64,000 nucleotides of DNA from Marinilabiliales bacterium (GCA_002869385.1 PKTB01000024.1:248001-312000); one strand, 5' to 3'; shown: positions 43,330 to 54,247, numbered from the stretch's first letter. Notes: generated from the letters alone by a model not told the origin. Numbers and translations are program-made.

Positions 43330-44853
43330 TTATTTTAGTGGTAATATTATTGTAAATGTACTTCCTTTACCAGGAGAGCTTTTAACACTAATAAGCCCTT
43401 TGTGTGAATGTACAATTTCTCTTGCATAATTAAGTCCTAAACCAAAACCTTTTATATTATGGACATTGCCCATTGGTGCACGATAAAATCTATCAAATAC
43501 TTTATTTTGTACTTCCTTGCTCATTCCGATACCTTTATCGGCAATGGCAATATGGAATTTATCCCCTTTTATAAAAGTTGTAACAGTTACATCCGGAAAG
43601 TCTTTGGAGTATTTGATAGCATTATCCAATAAATTGCTAATAACATTTGTTATAAGGTCTCTGTCAATGCTTAGGATAGTGTCTTCGGCACATAAATTTA
43701 AAGTTACTGTTCCACCTTTTTCGGCAATAACGAGTTCAATATTATGTACAGAATCTGAGACAATCTCATTTATATTCTAACCCGATTTTTTTATTTCTAG
43801 ATTTTGTCTGTCAAGAACAGCCATTTGTAGAACCTGCTCGACATTATGATTCATCCTGTTTGTTTCCTGAGTAATTATATCCAGCATATTATCCATAGCA
43901 GCAGTATTTGTTTGTGATTTGGCGCTCTTTATAGATGCTGCTGCAAGTTTAATTGTTGCTATTGGAGTTTTAAACTCATGAGTCATATTATTGATAAAAT
44001 CATTTTTGATTTCAGATAGTTTCTTTTGTCGGATTATTGCATAGGTGCTAATACCAAAAACAATAATAAAAATTAGTACCAGAAATATTGATGTTGCGAG
44101 TTGAGCATAAATAGATTTAAGTGCATATTCTTTTTTATCAGGGAAATCAACTAATAATATATCGGGATTTGAAAAAACAGTCCCAGGTTCCATATTAAAC
44201 TTGTAACATTCCGATTTTCTCTCTAGTTCAAAATCTTCGGATTGGATTTTAATGTTGCTCAAATCATCAGTAATTGCAAATTCGAAATCTAGATTTAAAC
44301 CCATTGAAAGTAGCGACTTTTCTAGTATATTATTTATTGTTGCAGCATTAAATCTTTGTTCAATAGGAATTTGTCTTTGCATAAATTCAGTTTCCAATTG
44401 CATAACAATTTGGTCAAATCCCAATTGCTCACCCTCAAACTGATTTGACATGAATGATTCAATTGTTTCAAGATCGTTAAAGCCCGAATAAAAAGAATAA
44501 GTAAAATTTTCCATTCCTGTTCCAGGGTAAGAATGAATTTTTATTTCCATTCCACCATTTGCAACCTGTGTAAAAGTAGGATTTAGGCCCAATTGTGCCA
44601 TATAAGGGTCGATAGGAAAAATACTGTCTGTTTCTTTGTTTGATTGGTTAAGTTTGTCGTAAACGAAAAAAACAGCATCATGTTTTTGTAAAGTTACAAG
44701 TGTTTGGGATATTGCTTCGCTTACTCCTCGATCCAACATCTCATTAGTTTTGTTGTAAGCATTAATAAGGTGAACTGTCTGCATTACTATTATTAATATC
44801 AGTGAAACTGACATTAAAAGTATAAGACTGGTAACCATGTGCTTCTTTTTCAT
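43330..44853 (-). pseudogene. rprX: RprX-like sensor histidine kinase, interrupted by in-frame TAG
   Basis: 507 codons with TAG at 43779-43777 (codon 359). Membrane helices near residues 7-28 and 260-282 bound a periplasmic sensor region of about 230 residues. HisKA follows: NDFINNMTHEFKTPIATIKLAAASI, with the phospho-His, then VEQVLQMAVLDRQNLEIKKSG-stop-NINEIVSDSVHNIEL. HATPase_c shows LLDNAIKYS (N box), IADKGIGMS (G1) and GFGLGLNYAREIVHSHKGLI (G2). The stop falls between the phosphotransfer and ATP domains, so a truncated product could not autophosphorylate. The response regulator gene is 7 bp downstream. Confidence 0.9.
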
Positions 44854-45034
44854 AAAACAAATATAATCAATGTTCTAGCACTTTTGTAATAGCATTAACT
44901 TTTCTTTAACATGGTTTAACTTTCCTTAAACAATACAAGTAGCAAAAAGGCGTTTATTTTGTAAACAAATAGCTTAATTGATTGTTAGACTATTAAAGAT
45001 TTAAAAAAAATGACAATAACTTAATACTACAAAT

Positions 45035-45097
45035 AATACTCTCCTTTAAATAACAATGCTTAATTTGAAAAGTTCCGACACCCAATCGGAACTTTTC
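45035..45097 (+). repeat. Leader-terminator unit, copy 1
   Basis: Conserved ACTCTCCTTTAAATAACAA and GCTTAAT are followed by a perfect 12-bp stem, GAAAAGTTCCGA (45067-45078) with TCGGAACTTTTC (45086-45097), loop CACCCAA, and a T-rich tail. About 257 bp from a second copy. Confidence 0.75.
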
Positions 45098-45291
45098 TTC
45101 TTTTGATTTATTTAATATACTCTGTTATAGGCTTATTTTATAAAATCTTTACAAAAAACGGATAATTTGACATGAAAACTGACGATATTTAAAAATATTT
45201 AATTAAAGTATGTCAAAATGTAATAAATACAGCTATTTTAAGTTTTTGTACGGAATTTGAAAATACAATAAGTGAAAGAAATTAATACTCT

Positions 45292-45355
45292 AAATACTCT
45301 CCTTAAAATAACAATGCTTAATCAGAAAAAGTCCCGACTCCCAATCGGGGCTTTT
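45292..45355 (+). repeat. Leader-terminator unit, copy 2
   Basis: ACTCTCCTTAAAATAACAA and GCTTAAT are followed by an 11-bp stem between 45327-45337 and 45345-45355 (AGTCCCGA with TCGGGGCT, one G-T pair), loop CTCCCAA and a T-rich tail. Stem changes relative to copy 1 keep pairing (TTCCGA/TCGGAA versus TCCCGA/TCGGGG). It could terminate the leftward T9SS gene at 45460. Confidence 0.75.
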
Positions 45356-45459
45356 CTACTTTTATTTAATCTAATTGTGTGATATTTTGTTAAAGATAAA
45401 TATCTGAAAGAGAAACTTTTTGAATTTTAACACTAACTGAGTGTACAATAGAAACAATA

Positions 45460-46935
45460 CTATACTTTAACAATCCTTTTCACCTCGATTTCATTATCTT
45501 TAAATAAATACAATAAATAAATCCCATTTTGAAGCGCTTCAATATCTATCCAATTTTTTGAATAGTTCTCTTCTGAAAATATTTTATCTCCTGTACTATT
45601 AAATAAAACAATTCTATCAAATGTTATATTTAAATTAGTTAAATAGATTTTATTAGTAGCAGGATTTGGGTATATGTATATATCTTTTTGATTGTTATTT
45701 TTAACTTTAGTATTACTAGATAATTTAATTAACCATGCATCAGAATTACCATTATTATTATGAACGTCAATATCATTCGAATATGTTGTCCCGGCAATGA
45801 CAAAACTCGTTTCATTTATTTCATGAATAGCATAACCAGAATCCTTATCACTTCCACCATAAGAGTTTTGCCAAATTAATTGACCATTTGAGTTTATCTT
45901 TCCTACCCAAAGATCATAATGCCCGTAATTGTTTGTTAAATCGTAATCGCTTGAAGCAGAATGGGCAACAAACATGTAATTACCATCCAATGTTGAAATA
46001 ATGCTATAACCATTTTCCCCATTTGTACCTCCATAGCAATTTGCCCAAATTTTATTACCTTCATTATCTATTTTAACAATCCATACATCCTGTCCACCAT
46101 AGTGACCTGTAACATCTCCATTACTTGATTGTGTGTCACCAATTAATAAAAAGCCATTATCGTTTGTCATACATGCAGCACTTGCTTGCTCAAGGCTTGT
46201 TCCTCCATAAGTTTTCTGCCATATGATTTGACCTGTATCATCGATCATAATAGCATAAAAGTCCTGATTGCTGTAACCAAACACTAAAAAATTACCACTA
46301 GATAAACATATTACACTCCTGGCAAAATCATCGTATATTCCACCATATGTTTTTTCCCATTCTATATTTCCTTCAGAGTTTAATTTTACAACCCAATAAT
46401 CCGCATTGCCGTAATTTTGTGAAATATCACCATCAATTGATTTAGCATATCCAACCGCTATGTAACCACCATCTAGTGTTTCCTCAATGCAATATGAGAC
46501 ATCATCATCGCTTCCACCATAAGACTTTTCCCAATCGATTTCTCCTTCTGAATTAAGTTTAACTATCCAAAAATCTGAAAAATCATCCGTACCATGATGT
46601 CCTGAAACATCACCTTCATCAGATCTCGATCTCCCACTAATAATAAATCCCTGATCATGAGTTTGAATTATATGTTCTGCTCTGTCTAAAGAATACCCCC
46701 CAATATGTTTTGTCCAGATAGTATTACCATTTCCATCAATTTTCCATATTCCATAGGATGTAAACAACTCTCCAACTAAAACAAAATCACCATCAGATGT
46801 TGTGGTCATATCCCAACAACTTTCATAATAAGCTTCTCCAAAACAATAAGCCCACTCTAAATTGATTTGAGGATATAAATTATTACCTGTTAGTATCAAT
46901 ATTATGATTTTGATAACGAATAGTTTGGATTTCAT
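45460..46935 (-). CDS. T9SS type A sorted repeat protein
   Basis: 491 aa. The signal peptide is in the first 22 residues (MKSKLFVIKIIILILTGNNLYP). Seven to eight repeats of about 50-55 residues follow, of the form YGGSDDDVSYCIEETLDGGYIAVGYAKSIDGD...DYWVVKLNSEGNIEWEKT, a beta-propeller-like pattern common in secreted Bacteroidetes proteins. The C-terminal 80 residues are a type A sorting domain: IYIYPNPATNKIYL, then VLFNSTGDKIFSEEN, ALQNGIYLLYLF and VKRIVKV. It would be exported by Sec and then T9SS, and attached to or released from the cell surface. Function is unknown. Frame intact; monocistronic. Confidence 0.88.
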   Translation of the reverse strand: MKSKLFVIKIIILILTGNNLYPQINLEWAYCFGEAYYESCWDMTTTSDGDFVLVGELFTSYGIWKIDGNGNTIWTKHIGGYSLDRAEHIIQTHDQGFIISGRSRSDEGDVSGHHGTDDFSDFWIVKLNSEGEIDWEKSYGGSDDDVSYCIEETLDGGYIAVGYAKSIDGDISQNYGNADYWVVKLNSEGNIEWEKTYGGIYDDFARSVICLSSGNFLVFGYSNQDFYAIMIDDTGQIIWQKTYGGTSLEQASAACMTNDNGFLLIGDTQSSNGDVTGHYGGQDVWIVKIDNEGNKIWANCYGGTNGENGYSIISTLDGNYMFVAHSASSDYDLTNNYGHYDLWVGKINSNGQLIWQNSYGGSDKDSGYAIHEINETSFVIAGTTYSNDIDVHNNNGNSDAWLIKLSSNTKVKNNNQKDIYIYPNPATNKIYLTNLNITFDRIVLFNSTGDKIFSEENYSKNWIDIEALQNGIYLLYLFKDNEIEVKRIVKV

Positions 46936-47082
46936 TTTGCTGGATATTAATATTATTTAAAGTTACAAAGAAATTCTTTATTTACGCCAATTTGTCACAC
47001 ATGTATTTCAAAACCTGACACCATTTTCATTCGTTTTAAGTTTTTTCTGCCAAATAATCAGTAAAAAATGCAGTTTTTGCAA

Positions 47083-47098
47083 TGGCACAGCTATTGAT
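47083..47098 (+). promoter_or_regulatory. Candidate sigma-54-type promoter upstream of dnaK
   Basis: TGGCAC, five bases, TTGAT. The GG at 47084-47085 and the -12 pair at 47096-47097 have exactly the sigma-54 spacing, but the -12 pair is GA instead of GC. C to A would explain that. It lies about 58 bp before the dnaK ATG. Confidence 0.35.
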
Positions 47099-47155
47099 TA
47101 AGCAGGAATGTGATAAAATAGAAAATGAAATTATAAACAAAATAAAACGTAGAAA

Positions 47156-49072
47156 ATGAGCAAAATTATCGGAATTGACTTAGGAACTACAAATTCTTGT
47201 GTAGCAGTAATGGAAGGTAACGAGCCTGTTGTTATTCCTAACAGCGAAGGACGTCGCACAACACCTTCGATTGTTGGTTTCCTTAAAGATGGTGAACGTA
47301 AAGTAGGTGATCCTGCTAAACGTCAGGCAATAACTAACCCTAGTAATACAGTATCCTCCATAAAGAGATTTATGGGTGAGAAATTTAATAATCTTGGTAA
47401 AGAGGTTGATCGTGTACCTTATAAAGTTATCAAAGGCGACAACAATACACCAAGAGTAGAAATTGGTGACAGAAAATATACTCCACAGGAGATTTCTGCA
47501 ATGGTACTTCAAAAAATGAAGAAAACTGCCGAAGATTATCTTGGACACGAAGTATCTGAAGCTGTTATTACTGTTCCTGCTTATTTTGACGATTCACAAC
47601 GTCAGGCAACTAAAGAAGCTGGTGAAATTGCAGGCTTAACAGTAAAAAGAATAATAAACGAACCTACTGCAGCTGCTCTAGCTTATGGTTTGGACAAGAA
47701 AAACAAAGACATGAAAGTCGCAGTATTTGACCTTGGTGGTGGTACTTTCGATATTTCTATTCTTGAATTAGGTGATGGAGTTTTTGAGGTTAAATCAACA
47801 AATGGTGATACACATCTTGGTGGTGATGATTTTGATGAAGTAATTATTCAGTGGTTAGCTGATGAGTTTCAAAAAGATGAAAACATTGACTTGAGAAAAG
47901 ATCCAATGGCTTTACAGAGACTTAAAGAAGCTGCTGAGAAAGCTAAAATCGAATTATCAAGCTCAACAAGCACAGAGATCAATCTTCCTTATATCATGCC
48001 TGTTGATGGTATTCCAAAACACTTGGTAAAAACATTAACAAGAGCTAATTTTGAGCAACTTGCAGATAAGTTGATTCATGCAACAATCGAACCATGTAAA
48101 GTAGCTCTTAAAGATTCTGGTTATTATGTTTCTGATATCGACGAAGTACTTTTAGTTGGTGGATCAACTCGTATTCCGGCAATTCAGGATAAAGTTAAAT
48201 ACTTCTTTGGAAAAGCCCCTTCAAAAGGTGTTAATCCTGACGAGGTTGTTGCTGTTGGAGCTGCAATTCAAGGTGGAGTTTTAACAGGTGAGGTTAAAGA
48301 TGTATTATTACTTGATGTTACTCCACTTTCACTTGGTATCGAAACAATGGGTGGTGTTATGACCAAGTTGATAGAATCAAATACAACTATCCCAACTAAA
48401 AAAGCCGAAACATTTACTACTGCAGTTGATAATCAACCTTCAGTTGAAATTCATGTTTTACAAGGTGAAAGATCACTTGCAAGAGACAATAAAACTATTG
48501 GTAGATTCCACCTTGATGGTATTCCACCTGCTCCAAGACAAGTGCCTCAGATTGAAGTTACTTTTGATATTTATGCAAATGGTATCCTACAAGTTTCTGC
48601 TAAAGATAAAGGAACAGGAAAACAGCAATCTATCAGAATTGAGGCTTCTTCAGGACTTTCAGATGATGAAATCAAGAAAATGAAAGAAGAAGCACAGGCA
48701 AATGCTGAAGCAGACAAAGCTGCAAAAGAAAAGATTGATAAGATTAATCAAGCAGACTCACTGATTTTCCAAACTGAGAAACAGTTAAAAGAATATGGAG
48801 ATAAGATCCCTGCTGATAAGCTTAAACCAATTGAAGATGCATTACAAAAGCTTAAAGATGCACATAAAGCTGAGGATGTTGAAGCTATTGAAACTGCAAT
48901 AAATGAATTAAATACAGTATTCCAGGCAGCATCTCAGGATATGTATAATGCACAGCAGCAAGCTGGTGACCAAGGCAAACCAGGTCCGGATGCAGGTGCT
49001 CCAAACGATGCTCAGGAAAGTAAATCAGGCGACGACGAAGTTACAGACGTAGACTTCGAAGAAGTCAAATAA
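47156..49072 (+). CDS. dnaK: Hsp70 chaperone DnaK
   Basis: 638 aa, normal length. The ATPase domain (1-385) has [68 protein letters not shown], and [14 protein letters not shown]. The linker [15 protein letters not shown] is followed by the substrate domain and a lid ending in the acidic ...[11 protein letters not shown]. It refolds proteins with DnaJ and GrpE, which are not adjacent. Residue 473 is Tyr (TAT) in FDIYANGI, where nearly all DnaK have Asp (GAT): a G to T change at 48572. Residue 479, Gln in ILQVSAKD, where His or Asn is usual, may be another. A hairpin terminator follows. Confidence 0.97.
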   Translation: MSKIIGIDLGTTNSCVAVMEGNEPVVIPNSEGRRTTPSIVGFLKDGERKVGDPAKRQAITNPSNTVSSIKRFMGEKFNNLGKEVDRVPYKVIKGDNNTPRVEIGDRKYTPQEISAMVLQKMKKTAEDYLGHEVSEAVITVPAYFDDSQRQATKEAGEIAGLTVKRIINEPTAAALAYGLDKKNKDMKVAVFDLGGGTFDISILELGDGVFEVKSTNGDTHLGGDDFDEVIIQWLADEFQKDENIDLRKDPMALQRLKEAAEKAKIELSSSTSTEINLPYIMPVDGIPKHLVKTLTRANFEQLADKLIHATIEPCKVALKDSGYYVSDIDEVLLVGGSTRIPAIQDKVKYFFGKAPSKGVNPDEVVAVGAAIQGGVLTGEVKDVLLLDVTPLSLGIETMGGVMTKLIESNTTIPTKKAETFTTAVDNQPSVEIHVLQGERSLARDNKTIGRFHLDGIPPAPRQVPQIEVTFDIYANGILQVSAKDKGTGKQQSIRIEASSGLSDDEIKKMKEEAQANAEADKAAKEKIDKINQADSLIFQTEKQLKEYGDKIPADKLKPIEDALQKLKDAHKAEDVEAIETAINELNTVFQAASQDMYNAQQQAGDQGKPGPDAGAPNDAQESKSGDDEVTDVDFEEVK

Positions 49073-49096
49073 TATAAATTTCATAATGGTGGTTTT

Positions 49097-49125
49097 AAGG
49101 GGTAAGCGAAAGCTTGCCCTTTTTT
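49097..49125 (+). terminator. Rho-independent terminator after dnaK
   Basis: AAGGGGTAAGC, loop GAAA, GCTTGCCCTT and a T-run. One G-G mismatch in the stem. Confidence 0.8.
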
Positions 49126-49203
49126 ATTCTTTGTCATTGATTGATTTACTTCGGTCTCCAGTTATCGGTCTTCCTTCTACTTCTAACCTAAGTCTTTAGA
49201 CTC

Positions 49204-49884
49204 CTAAAGAGAAAACACCTTCCAGATTTTCTCATCCGGGAAATCAGCAATTAGGGTTATAGGTTCTTTTTTTACAGGATGCTCAAAACTTAGTTTGTAT
49301 GCGTGAAGATTTATTCCGGCATTTTTATTTGAGCGAGGAAAACCATACTTTATATCACCTCTTATAGGACATCCAATACTTGCTAATTGACATCTTATCT
49401 GATGATGCCGTCCAGTATGTAAGTCGATTTCAAGTAAGTAATATCTTTCTTAATTTGCAATTATTTCGTATGCAAGACTTGCAAACTTTGTGTCAGGATC
49501 ATTCTTTTTGCTTACAAAAGATTTATTCTTTTTCGTATTTATAAAGATGTATCCCTCTAATTTGTCTTTTTCTTTAAGTGGTTTATTTGCAACAACAGCT
49601 CTATAGGTTTTTTTAGCATTTTTTGTTTTAAACATTTCGTTAAGCCTGCTTAATGCTTTGCTAGTTTTTGCAAATAATACTAGTCCGCTGACAGGTCTGT
49701 CAAGACGGTGAGTTACACCAATAAAAACATTTCCGGGTTTATTATATTTTTTTTTAAGGTAAACTTTAACAAGTTCAGAAAGAGGTATGTCTCCGGTTTT
49801 GTCTCCTTGAACAATTTGTACGGCTTTTTTATTAACTGCTATTAGGTGATTGTCTTCGTAAATTATGTCAGCATCGGTGATCAT
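49204..49884 (-). pseudogene. RluA-family 23S/tRNA pseudouridine synthase, interrupted by in-frame TAA
   Basis: 226 codons with TAA at 49452-49450 (codon 145). It begins MITDADIIYEDNHLIAVNK; codons further upstream would overlap panB. The catalytic Asp is in VTHRLDRPVSGLVLFAKTSKAL near residue 60. After the stop the frame continues ERYYLLEIDLHTGRHHQIRCQLASIGCPIRGDIKYG and HAYKLSFEHPV, the conserved C-terminal half. The stop replaces a residue in EIIAN-x-ERYYLLEI that is commonly Ser; TCA to TAA fits. No S4 domain is present, so it is the short RluA/RluC-like form; the target uridine is unknown. It lies 4 bp after panB. Confidence 0.9.
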
Positions 49885-49888
49885 AAAA

Positions 49889-50701
49889 CTAATATTGTTC
49901 AGATTCGTTTGGAAAATCTTCGGACTTAACATCGTCAATATATTGAACTACAGCTTTTGTAATAATATCATCAAGATTTGCATATCTACGTAAGAATCTA
50001 GGTGAGAACTCCTGTGTGATTCCCAGCATATCGTGTAATACTAGTACTTGCCCGTCAACATTACCTGCACCTATACCGATAATAGGGATTTTTACTTCCT
50101 GTGCAACTTGTGTTGCAAGTGTTGCAGGCACTTTTTCAAGTACTATTGCAAAACAACCTAAATCCTCAAGTAGGTGAGCATCAGCAATCAGCTTTGCAGC
50201 TTCTTCTTCTTCCTGTGCACGGACAACATAAGTCCCAAATTTATGTATGCTCTGAGGTGTTAGGCCTAAATGCCCCATAACTGGAATGCCTGCTGTTAGA
50301 ATTCTTTTAATAGAATCTTTTACTTCTAATCCACCTTCGATTTTTATTGCTCCGGCACCTGTTTTTTTCATAATTTTTATTGCAGATGATAAAGCTAGTT
50401 TGGAATTACTTTGGTATGTTCCAAAAGGAAGGTCAACAACTACCAAAGCTCTTTTAACTCCTCTAACAACGCTTGCTGCATGATAAATCATGTTATCTAA
50501 AGTAATTGGTAAAGTACTATCATATCCTGCCATAACATTTGATGCAGAATCCCCAACCAAAATAATGTCTATTCCTGTATCATCAATGATTTTAGCATTG
50601 CTATAGTCATATGCAGTTAGCATTGCTATTTTTTGATTTTTACGTTTCATTTCCTGTAAAACGTGTGTAGTTACTTTTCGGATATCGCTGTGGACTGACA
50701 T
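49889..50701 (-). CDS. panB: 3-methyl-2-oxobutanoate hydroxymethyltransferase PanB
   Basis: 270 aa. [55 protein letters not shown] spans the magnesium-binding Asp near residues 45-50. [48 protein letters not shown], the IVLEKVP stretch and [21 protein letters not shown] with [11 protein letters not shown] are all standard PanB motifs. It makes ketopantoate for pantothenate and CoA. Paired with an rluA-like gene, a common arrangement in this phylum. Intact. Confidence 0.95.
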   Translation of the reverse strand: MSVHSDIRKVTTHVLQEMKRKNQKIAMLTAYDYSNAKIIDDTGIDIILVGDSASNVMAGYDSTLPITLDNMIYHAASVVRGVKRALVVVDLPFGTYQSNSKLALSSAIKIMKKTGAGAIKIEGGLEVKDSIKRILTAGIPVMGHLGLTPQSIHKFGTYVVRAQEEEEAAKLIADAHLLEDLGCFAIVLEKVPATLATQVAQEVKIPIIGIGAGNVDGQVLVLHDMLGITQEFSPRFLRRYANLDDIITKAVVQYIDDVKSEDFPNESEQY

Positions 50702-50730
50702 TTTAATTGTTTTTATTAAAAATAATTTAC

Positions 50731-50738
50731 TAATTTTG
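50731..50738 (+). promoter_or_regulatory. Candidate -7 element for the DUF4249 gene (TAATTTTG)
   Basis: Exact TAnnTTTG match, 26 bp upstream of the ATG at 50765, in the short divergent region shared with panB. Confidence 0.45.
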
Positions 50739-50764
50739 ACGTTTTAAAATGCAAAGATAATAAT

Positions 50765-51793
50765 ATGAATTATATTAGTTTAATTTTCCTGTTTATAATT
50801 TCAGTTTTTACTTTTTCTTCATGTAGTACTGATGTTGATGTAAATGGTGAATATCAAGAAATTCCTGTAGTTTATTGTGTTCTTGACCAATCACAGGATT
50901 TCCAATATGTTACGGTTAATAAATCATTCCTAGGACCAGTACCTGCATCACAGATGGCTCAGATTAGTGATTCTTTATTTTTTGAAAATGTTACAGTTAA
51001 ACTTCACGAAATTTTAAACAATAATATTTCACGTTCTTGGACATTTGATGAAGTGGATACAATTCCTAAACCAGAAGGATATTTTGCAAATGATAAGAAT
51101 ATCGTATACGTTGGTTCTCCAGACTTGAATGCAGAAGCCACATATAGACTTGAAGTTATTATAAATGGTGGTGAACATACAATAACTGCTGAAACAGAAC
51201 TTATTTATGGGGTTCATATAAAAGTGCCAAACACCTATGTTCCTAGTATTGATATTACAAATTATTCGGCTGATTTTCCTTATCAATACTACAATGGGTC
51301 AAATGGAAAGGTATTCCAAATGACTGTGACTTTCAATTATCTTGAAGTTATTGATGGTGATACAATAGAACAGATGATTTCTATTCCATGGTCGCAAAAT
51401 AAAACTTATAGCACTTCTGAAATTGCATCTGAGGTTGATGGAAAGTTTTCTGTTACAGCATTTTATAATTTACTTATTGCAAATATAGAACCTGCAGAGT
51501 CAAATGTAGTTCGTTTGGTTAAAATGCCTAATAGTGTAGAGTTTAGTCTTGCTGCTGTTTATGAGAATTATGCTACCTATATGGATGTTACTTCACCATC
51601 GTCAGGGATTGTACAGGAAAAACCTAGTTATACAAACCTAACCGGAGGATATGGTTTATTTGCATCAAGGTTTAACACAACGGTTGTAAAACCTCTTGGT
51701 GGACGCACATTGGACTCTATTTCACGTGGTATTTATACTAGCGAATTAGGTTTTGCAGGTCGCTACGACTATTATTATCAGGGCTGGTATTAG
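50765..51793 (+). CDS. DUF4249 lipoprotein
   Basis: 342 aa. The signal peptide ends in the lipobox FSSC near residue 20 (FIISVFTFSSCSTDVDVNG), so it is lipid-anchored, probably in the outer membrane. Mature start EIPVVYCVLDQSQDFQYVTVNKSFLGPVPASQMAQISDSLFFENVTVKLHE matches the DUF4249 pattern (vvygll......q.v.v.k.f). The C-terminus YTSELGFAGRYDYYYQGWY is aromatic-rich. DUF4249 proteins often accompany TonB-dependent receptors, but none is adjacent here. Function unknown. Intact. Confidence 0.82.
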   Translation: MNYISLIFLFIISVFTFSSCSTDVDVNGEYQEIPVVYCVLDQSQDFQYVTVNKSFLGPVPASQMAQISDSLFFENVTVKLHEILNNNISRSWTFDEVDTIPKPEGYFANDKNIVYVGSPDLNAEATYRLEVIINGGEHTITAETELIYGVHIKVPNTYVPSIDITNYSADFPYQYYNGSNGKVFQMTVTFNYLEVIDGDTIEQMISIPWSQNKTYSTSEIASEVDGKFSVTAFYNLLIANIEPAESNVVRLVKMPNSVEFSLAAVYENYATYMDVTSPSSGIVQEKPSYTNLTGGYGLFASRFNTTVVKPLGGRTLDSISRGIYTSELGFAGRYDYYYQGWY

Positions 51794-51826
51794 TAAACAG
51801 TATTTATATTAGAATTCAGATTCCCT

Positions 51827-54247
51827 TTATCTTATTTTTGCTCCGATTTCTTCGTAAGCTTTCATAAGTTTTTGCATCATCTTATCAATTTGCTTATCTG
51901 TCATTGTTTTATTCTTATCTTCAAGAATATATGATAATGCATAAGATACTTTACCGTCTTCAATGTTTTTACCCTCATAAACATCAAATAAGTTAATTTT
52001 TGTTAGGTTTTTACCAATAACATCAACTGCAATATCTTGTAATTTCTTATAGCTTATGTTTTTATCGATCAGTAGAGCAAGATCCCTTTTTACAGCTGGG
52101 AATTTAGAAACAGGAGTATAAATAGGGTTGATTCCTTTAACTAACTCTAAAACAGTGTCCCAATTAATTTCAGCATAAAAAACTTCCTGATCTATATCAA
52201 AATTTTGTAATACTTTTTTTGAAACAATGCCGGCTTGTACTAAGACTTTATTATTGATTGTATATTTTTGACTTATTTTATATCTGTTATCGCTAATTAT
52301 TTCAAATTCATAATTATCTAAATCAATACCAATTTTTGAAAACACATTGTTTAAGTAGGCCTTCAAGTAAAAGTAATCACTTTTCTCATCTTTTTTATTC
52401 AAATTCAGAGGGTTTTCTTTACCTGAAATCCACAATGCTAGTTGTTTAGTTTCGCTATATCTTTCAATATCCGAAATGTTATTATTTGATTTATCAGCAT
52501 GATATATGCGTCCGAACTCAAACATTTTTATATCAGCATTTTTCCTGTTGATATTATATTCGATGCTTTCTAATCCACCATATAACATTTCAGGTCTCAT
52601 AATGGATAGATCTTTGCTAAGAGGATTATGAAGTTTAACAATCCCCGCATCATCATCAAAATATTTATCACTTATAAATGAGTTGCACATTATCTCATTG
52701 AATCCTTGAGCAACCAACATATCTGATATTAAATTAGTAAGTTTCTCATTGTCGGGTTTGTGAAGCTTGTTTACAGATATTTCTATTTTCTCAGGTATTT
52801 TTATACTGTTATAACCATAGATTCTAAGAATATCTTCAATAACATCTGCTTCGCGATATACATCAACTCTGTAGGTTGGTATTTCCAAAATAAGATCTTC
52901 ACCATTTTCTTCAATAATATCAATTTCAAGAGATTTTAAAATACTTTGTATTTCTTCTCTGTCAATTTTTTGTCCAATAAGTCTATCACAATTGTTATAA
53001 TTGAAATTGACTCTGTTTTTTTCGATAGTTTTAGGGTAAATGTCTACAATTTTTGATGAAATTTCACCAAATCCTAATTCTTGTATTAATGATGCAGCTC
53101 TTTTAAGTGCATAAGGTGCCATATTTACATCTGCACCTCTTTCAAAACGGAAAGATGAGTCTGTACTTAAAGTATGTGATTTAGCTGTTTTACGAACCCA
53201 TGTTGGATTAAAATAAGCACTTTCAATAAATATTCTCTTTGTAGTTTTTGATATCCCTGACTCAATACCTCCGAATACTCCAGCAATACACATTGAATCA
53301 TTTGCATTACAGATCATTAGGTCTGTTTCGTTAAGCTTGCGTTCAATCTCATCAAGTGTAGTAAAAGGAGTATTTTGTTTTTCGGTTTTAACAATTATTT
53401 TGTTCCCTTTGATTTTATCACCGTCGAAAGCATGCAATGGGTGACCAGTTTCGTGCAAAACAAAGTTAGTTATGTCAACAATATTGTTTATTGGGTTTAG
53501 ACCTATAGCTTTGAGTTTGTTTTTTAACCAATCAGGAGATTCTGTGATTGTAATATTATCGAGGCAGATTCCCATATATCTTGGGCATGCTTCAGGGTTT
53601 TCAACTTCTACATCAATTTTAAAACTTTCTTCTTCAGGGATTTTAATATCTACTGAAGGTAGAGTATAATTTGTTTTGTAATATGCAGCCAAATCTCTTG
53701 CAACTCCTATATGGCTTGCAGCATCAACTCGGTTAGGAGTGAGGTCTATTTCAATTACTGTATCTTTTTCAATTTTAAAATAATCGCTTGCTGCAATTCC
53801 TACTTTTGTGTCTTCCGGAAGTTCCATAATTCCAGCATGTGAACTACCTATTCCAATTTCATCCTCAGCACAAATCATCCCTTGGGAAACTTCGCCTCTT
53901 ATTTTGGCTTTTTTTATTTGAAATGAACCATCGGGTGTATATAAAGTAGTACCAACAGTTGCTACAATTACTTTTTGACCTGCAGCAACATTAGGAGCAC
54001 CACAAACAATATTAAGAATTTCATCTGTTCCAATATCAACTGTAGTAATGCTTAATTTATCAGCATTAGGGTGTTTTTCACATGTAAGTACATGACCGGT
54101 TACAAAGCCTTCGAGTCCGCCTTCAATACTTTGAAAATTATCAATTGAGCCAACTTCAAGGCCAATTTGAGTTAGAACTTCTGATAATTTATCAAGACTG
54201 TCATCTATTTTAATGTAATTCTGTAACCAGTTATAAGATATGTTCAT
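51827..54247 (-). CDS. pheT: Phenylalanyl-tRNA synthetase beta subunit
   Basis: 806 aa. Order of domains: N-terminal B1 and EMAP-like tRNA-binding region (FVTGHVLTCEKHPNADKLSITTVDIG near 48-73, VSQGMICAEDEIGIGSSHAGIM), B3/B4 editing (INNIVDITNFVLHETGHPLHAFD; CIAGVFGGIESGISKTTKRIFIESAYFNPTWVRKTAKSHTLSTDSSFRFERGAD), B5, the catalytic-like core, and the FDX-ACB anticodon domain (PVSKFPAVKRDLALLIDKNISY, residues about 712-805). With PheS it charges tRNA-Phe. pheS is not adjacent, as is frequent in Bacteroidetes. Frame intact over 2.4 kb. Confidence 0.96.
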   Translation of the reverse strand: MNISYNWLQNYIKIDDSLDKLSEVLTQIGLEVGSIDNFQSIEGGLEGFVTGHVLTCEKHPNADKLSITTVDIGTDEILNIVCGAPNVAAGQKVIVATVGTTLYTPDGSFQIKKAKIRGEVSQGMICAEDEIGIGSSHAGIMELPEDTKVGIAASDYFKIEKDTVIEIDLTPNRVDAASHIGVARDLAAYYKTNYTLPSVDIKIPEEESFKIDVEVENPEACPRYMGICLDNITITESPDWLKNKLKAIGLNPINNIVDITNFVLHETGHPLHAFDGDKIKGNKIIVKTEKQNTPFTTLDEIERKLNETDLMICNANDSMCIAGVFGGIESGISKTTKRIFIESAYFNPTWVRKTAKSHTLSTDSSFRFERGADVNMAPYALKRAASLIQELGFGEISSKIVDIYPKTIEKNRVNFNYNNCDRLIGQKIDREEIQSILKSLEIDIIEENGEDLILEIPTYRVDVYREADVIEDILRIYGYNSIKIPEKIEISVNKLHKPDNEKLTNLISDMLVAQGFNEIMCNSFISDKYFDDDAGIVKLHNPLSKDLSIMRPEMLYGGLESIEYNINRKNADIKMFEFGRIYHADKSNNNISDIERYSETKQLALWISGKENPLNLNKKDEKSDYFYLKAYLNNVFSKIGIDLDNYEFEIISDNRYKISQKYTINNKVLVQAGIVSKKVLQNFDIDQEVFYAEINWDTVLELVKGINPIYTPVSKFPAVKRDLALLIDKNISYKKLQDIAVDVIGKNLTKINLFDVYEGKNIEDGKVSYALSYILEDKNKTMTDKQIDKMMQKLMKAYEEIGAKIR

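Larger units (their letters stand above)
44854..45459. other. 606-bp intergenic region holding a duplicated leader-terminator unit
   Basis: No protein gene is seen on either strand. The region contains two similar units of about 63 bp (listed separately), each ending in a hairpin, plus AT-rich filler. Both flanking genes are read leftward, so rightward units could be small RNAs and leftward ones terminators. Confidence 0.6.
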
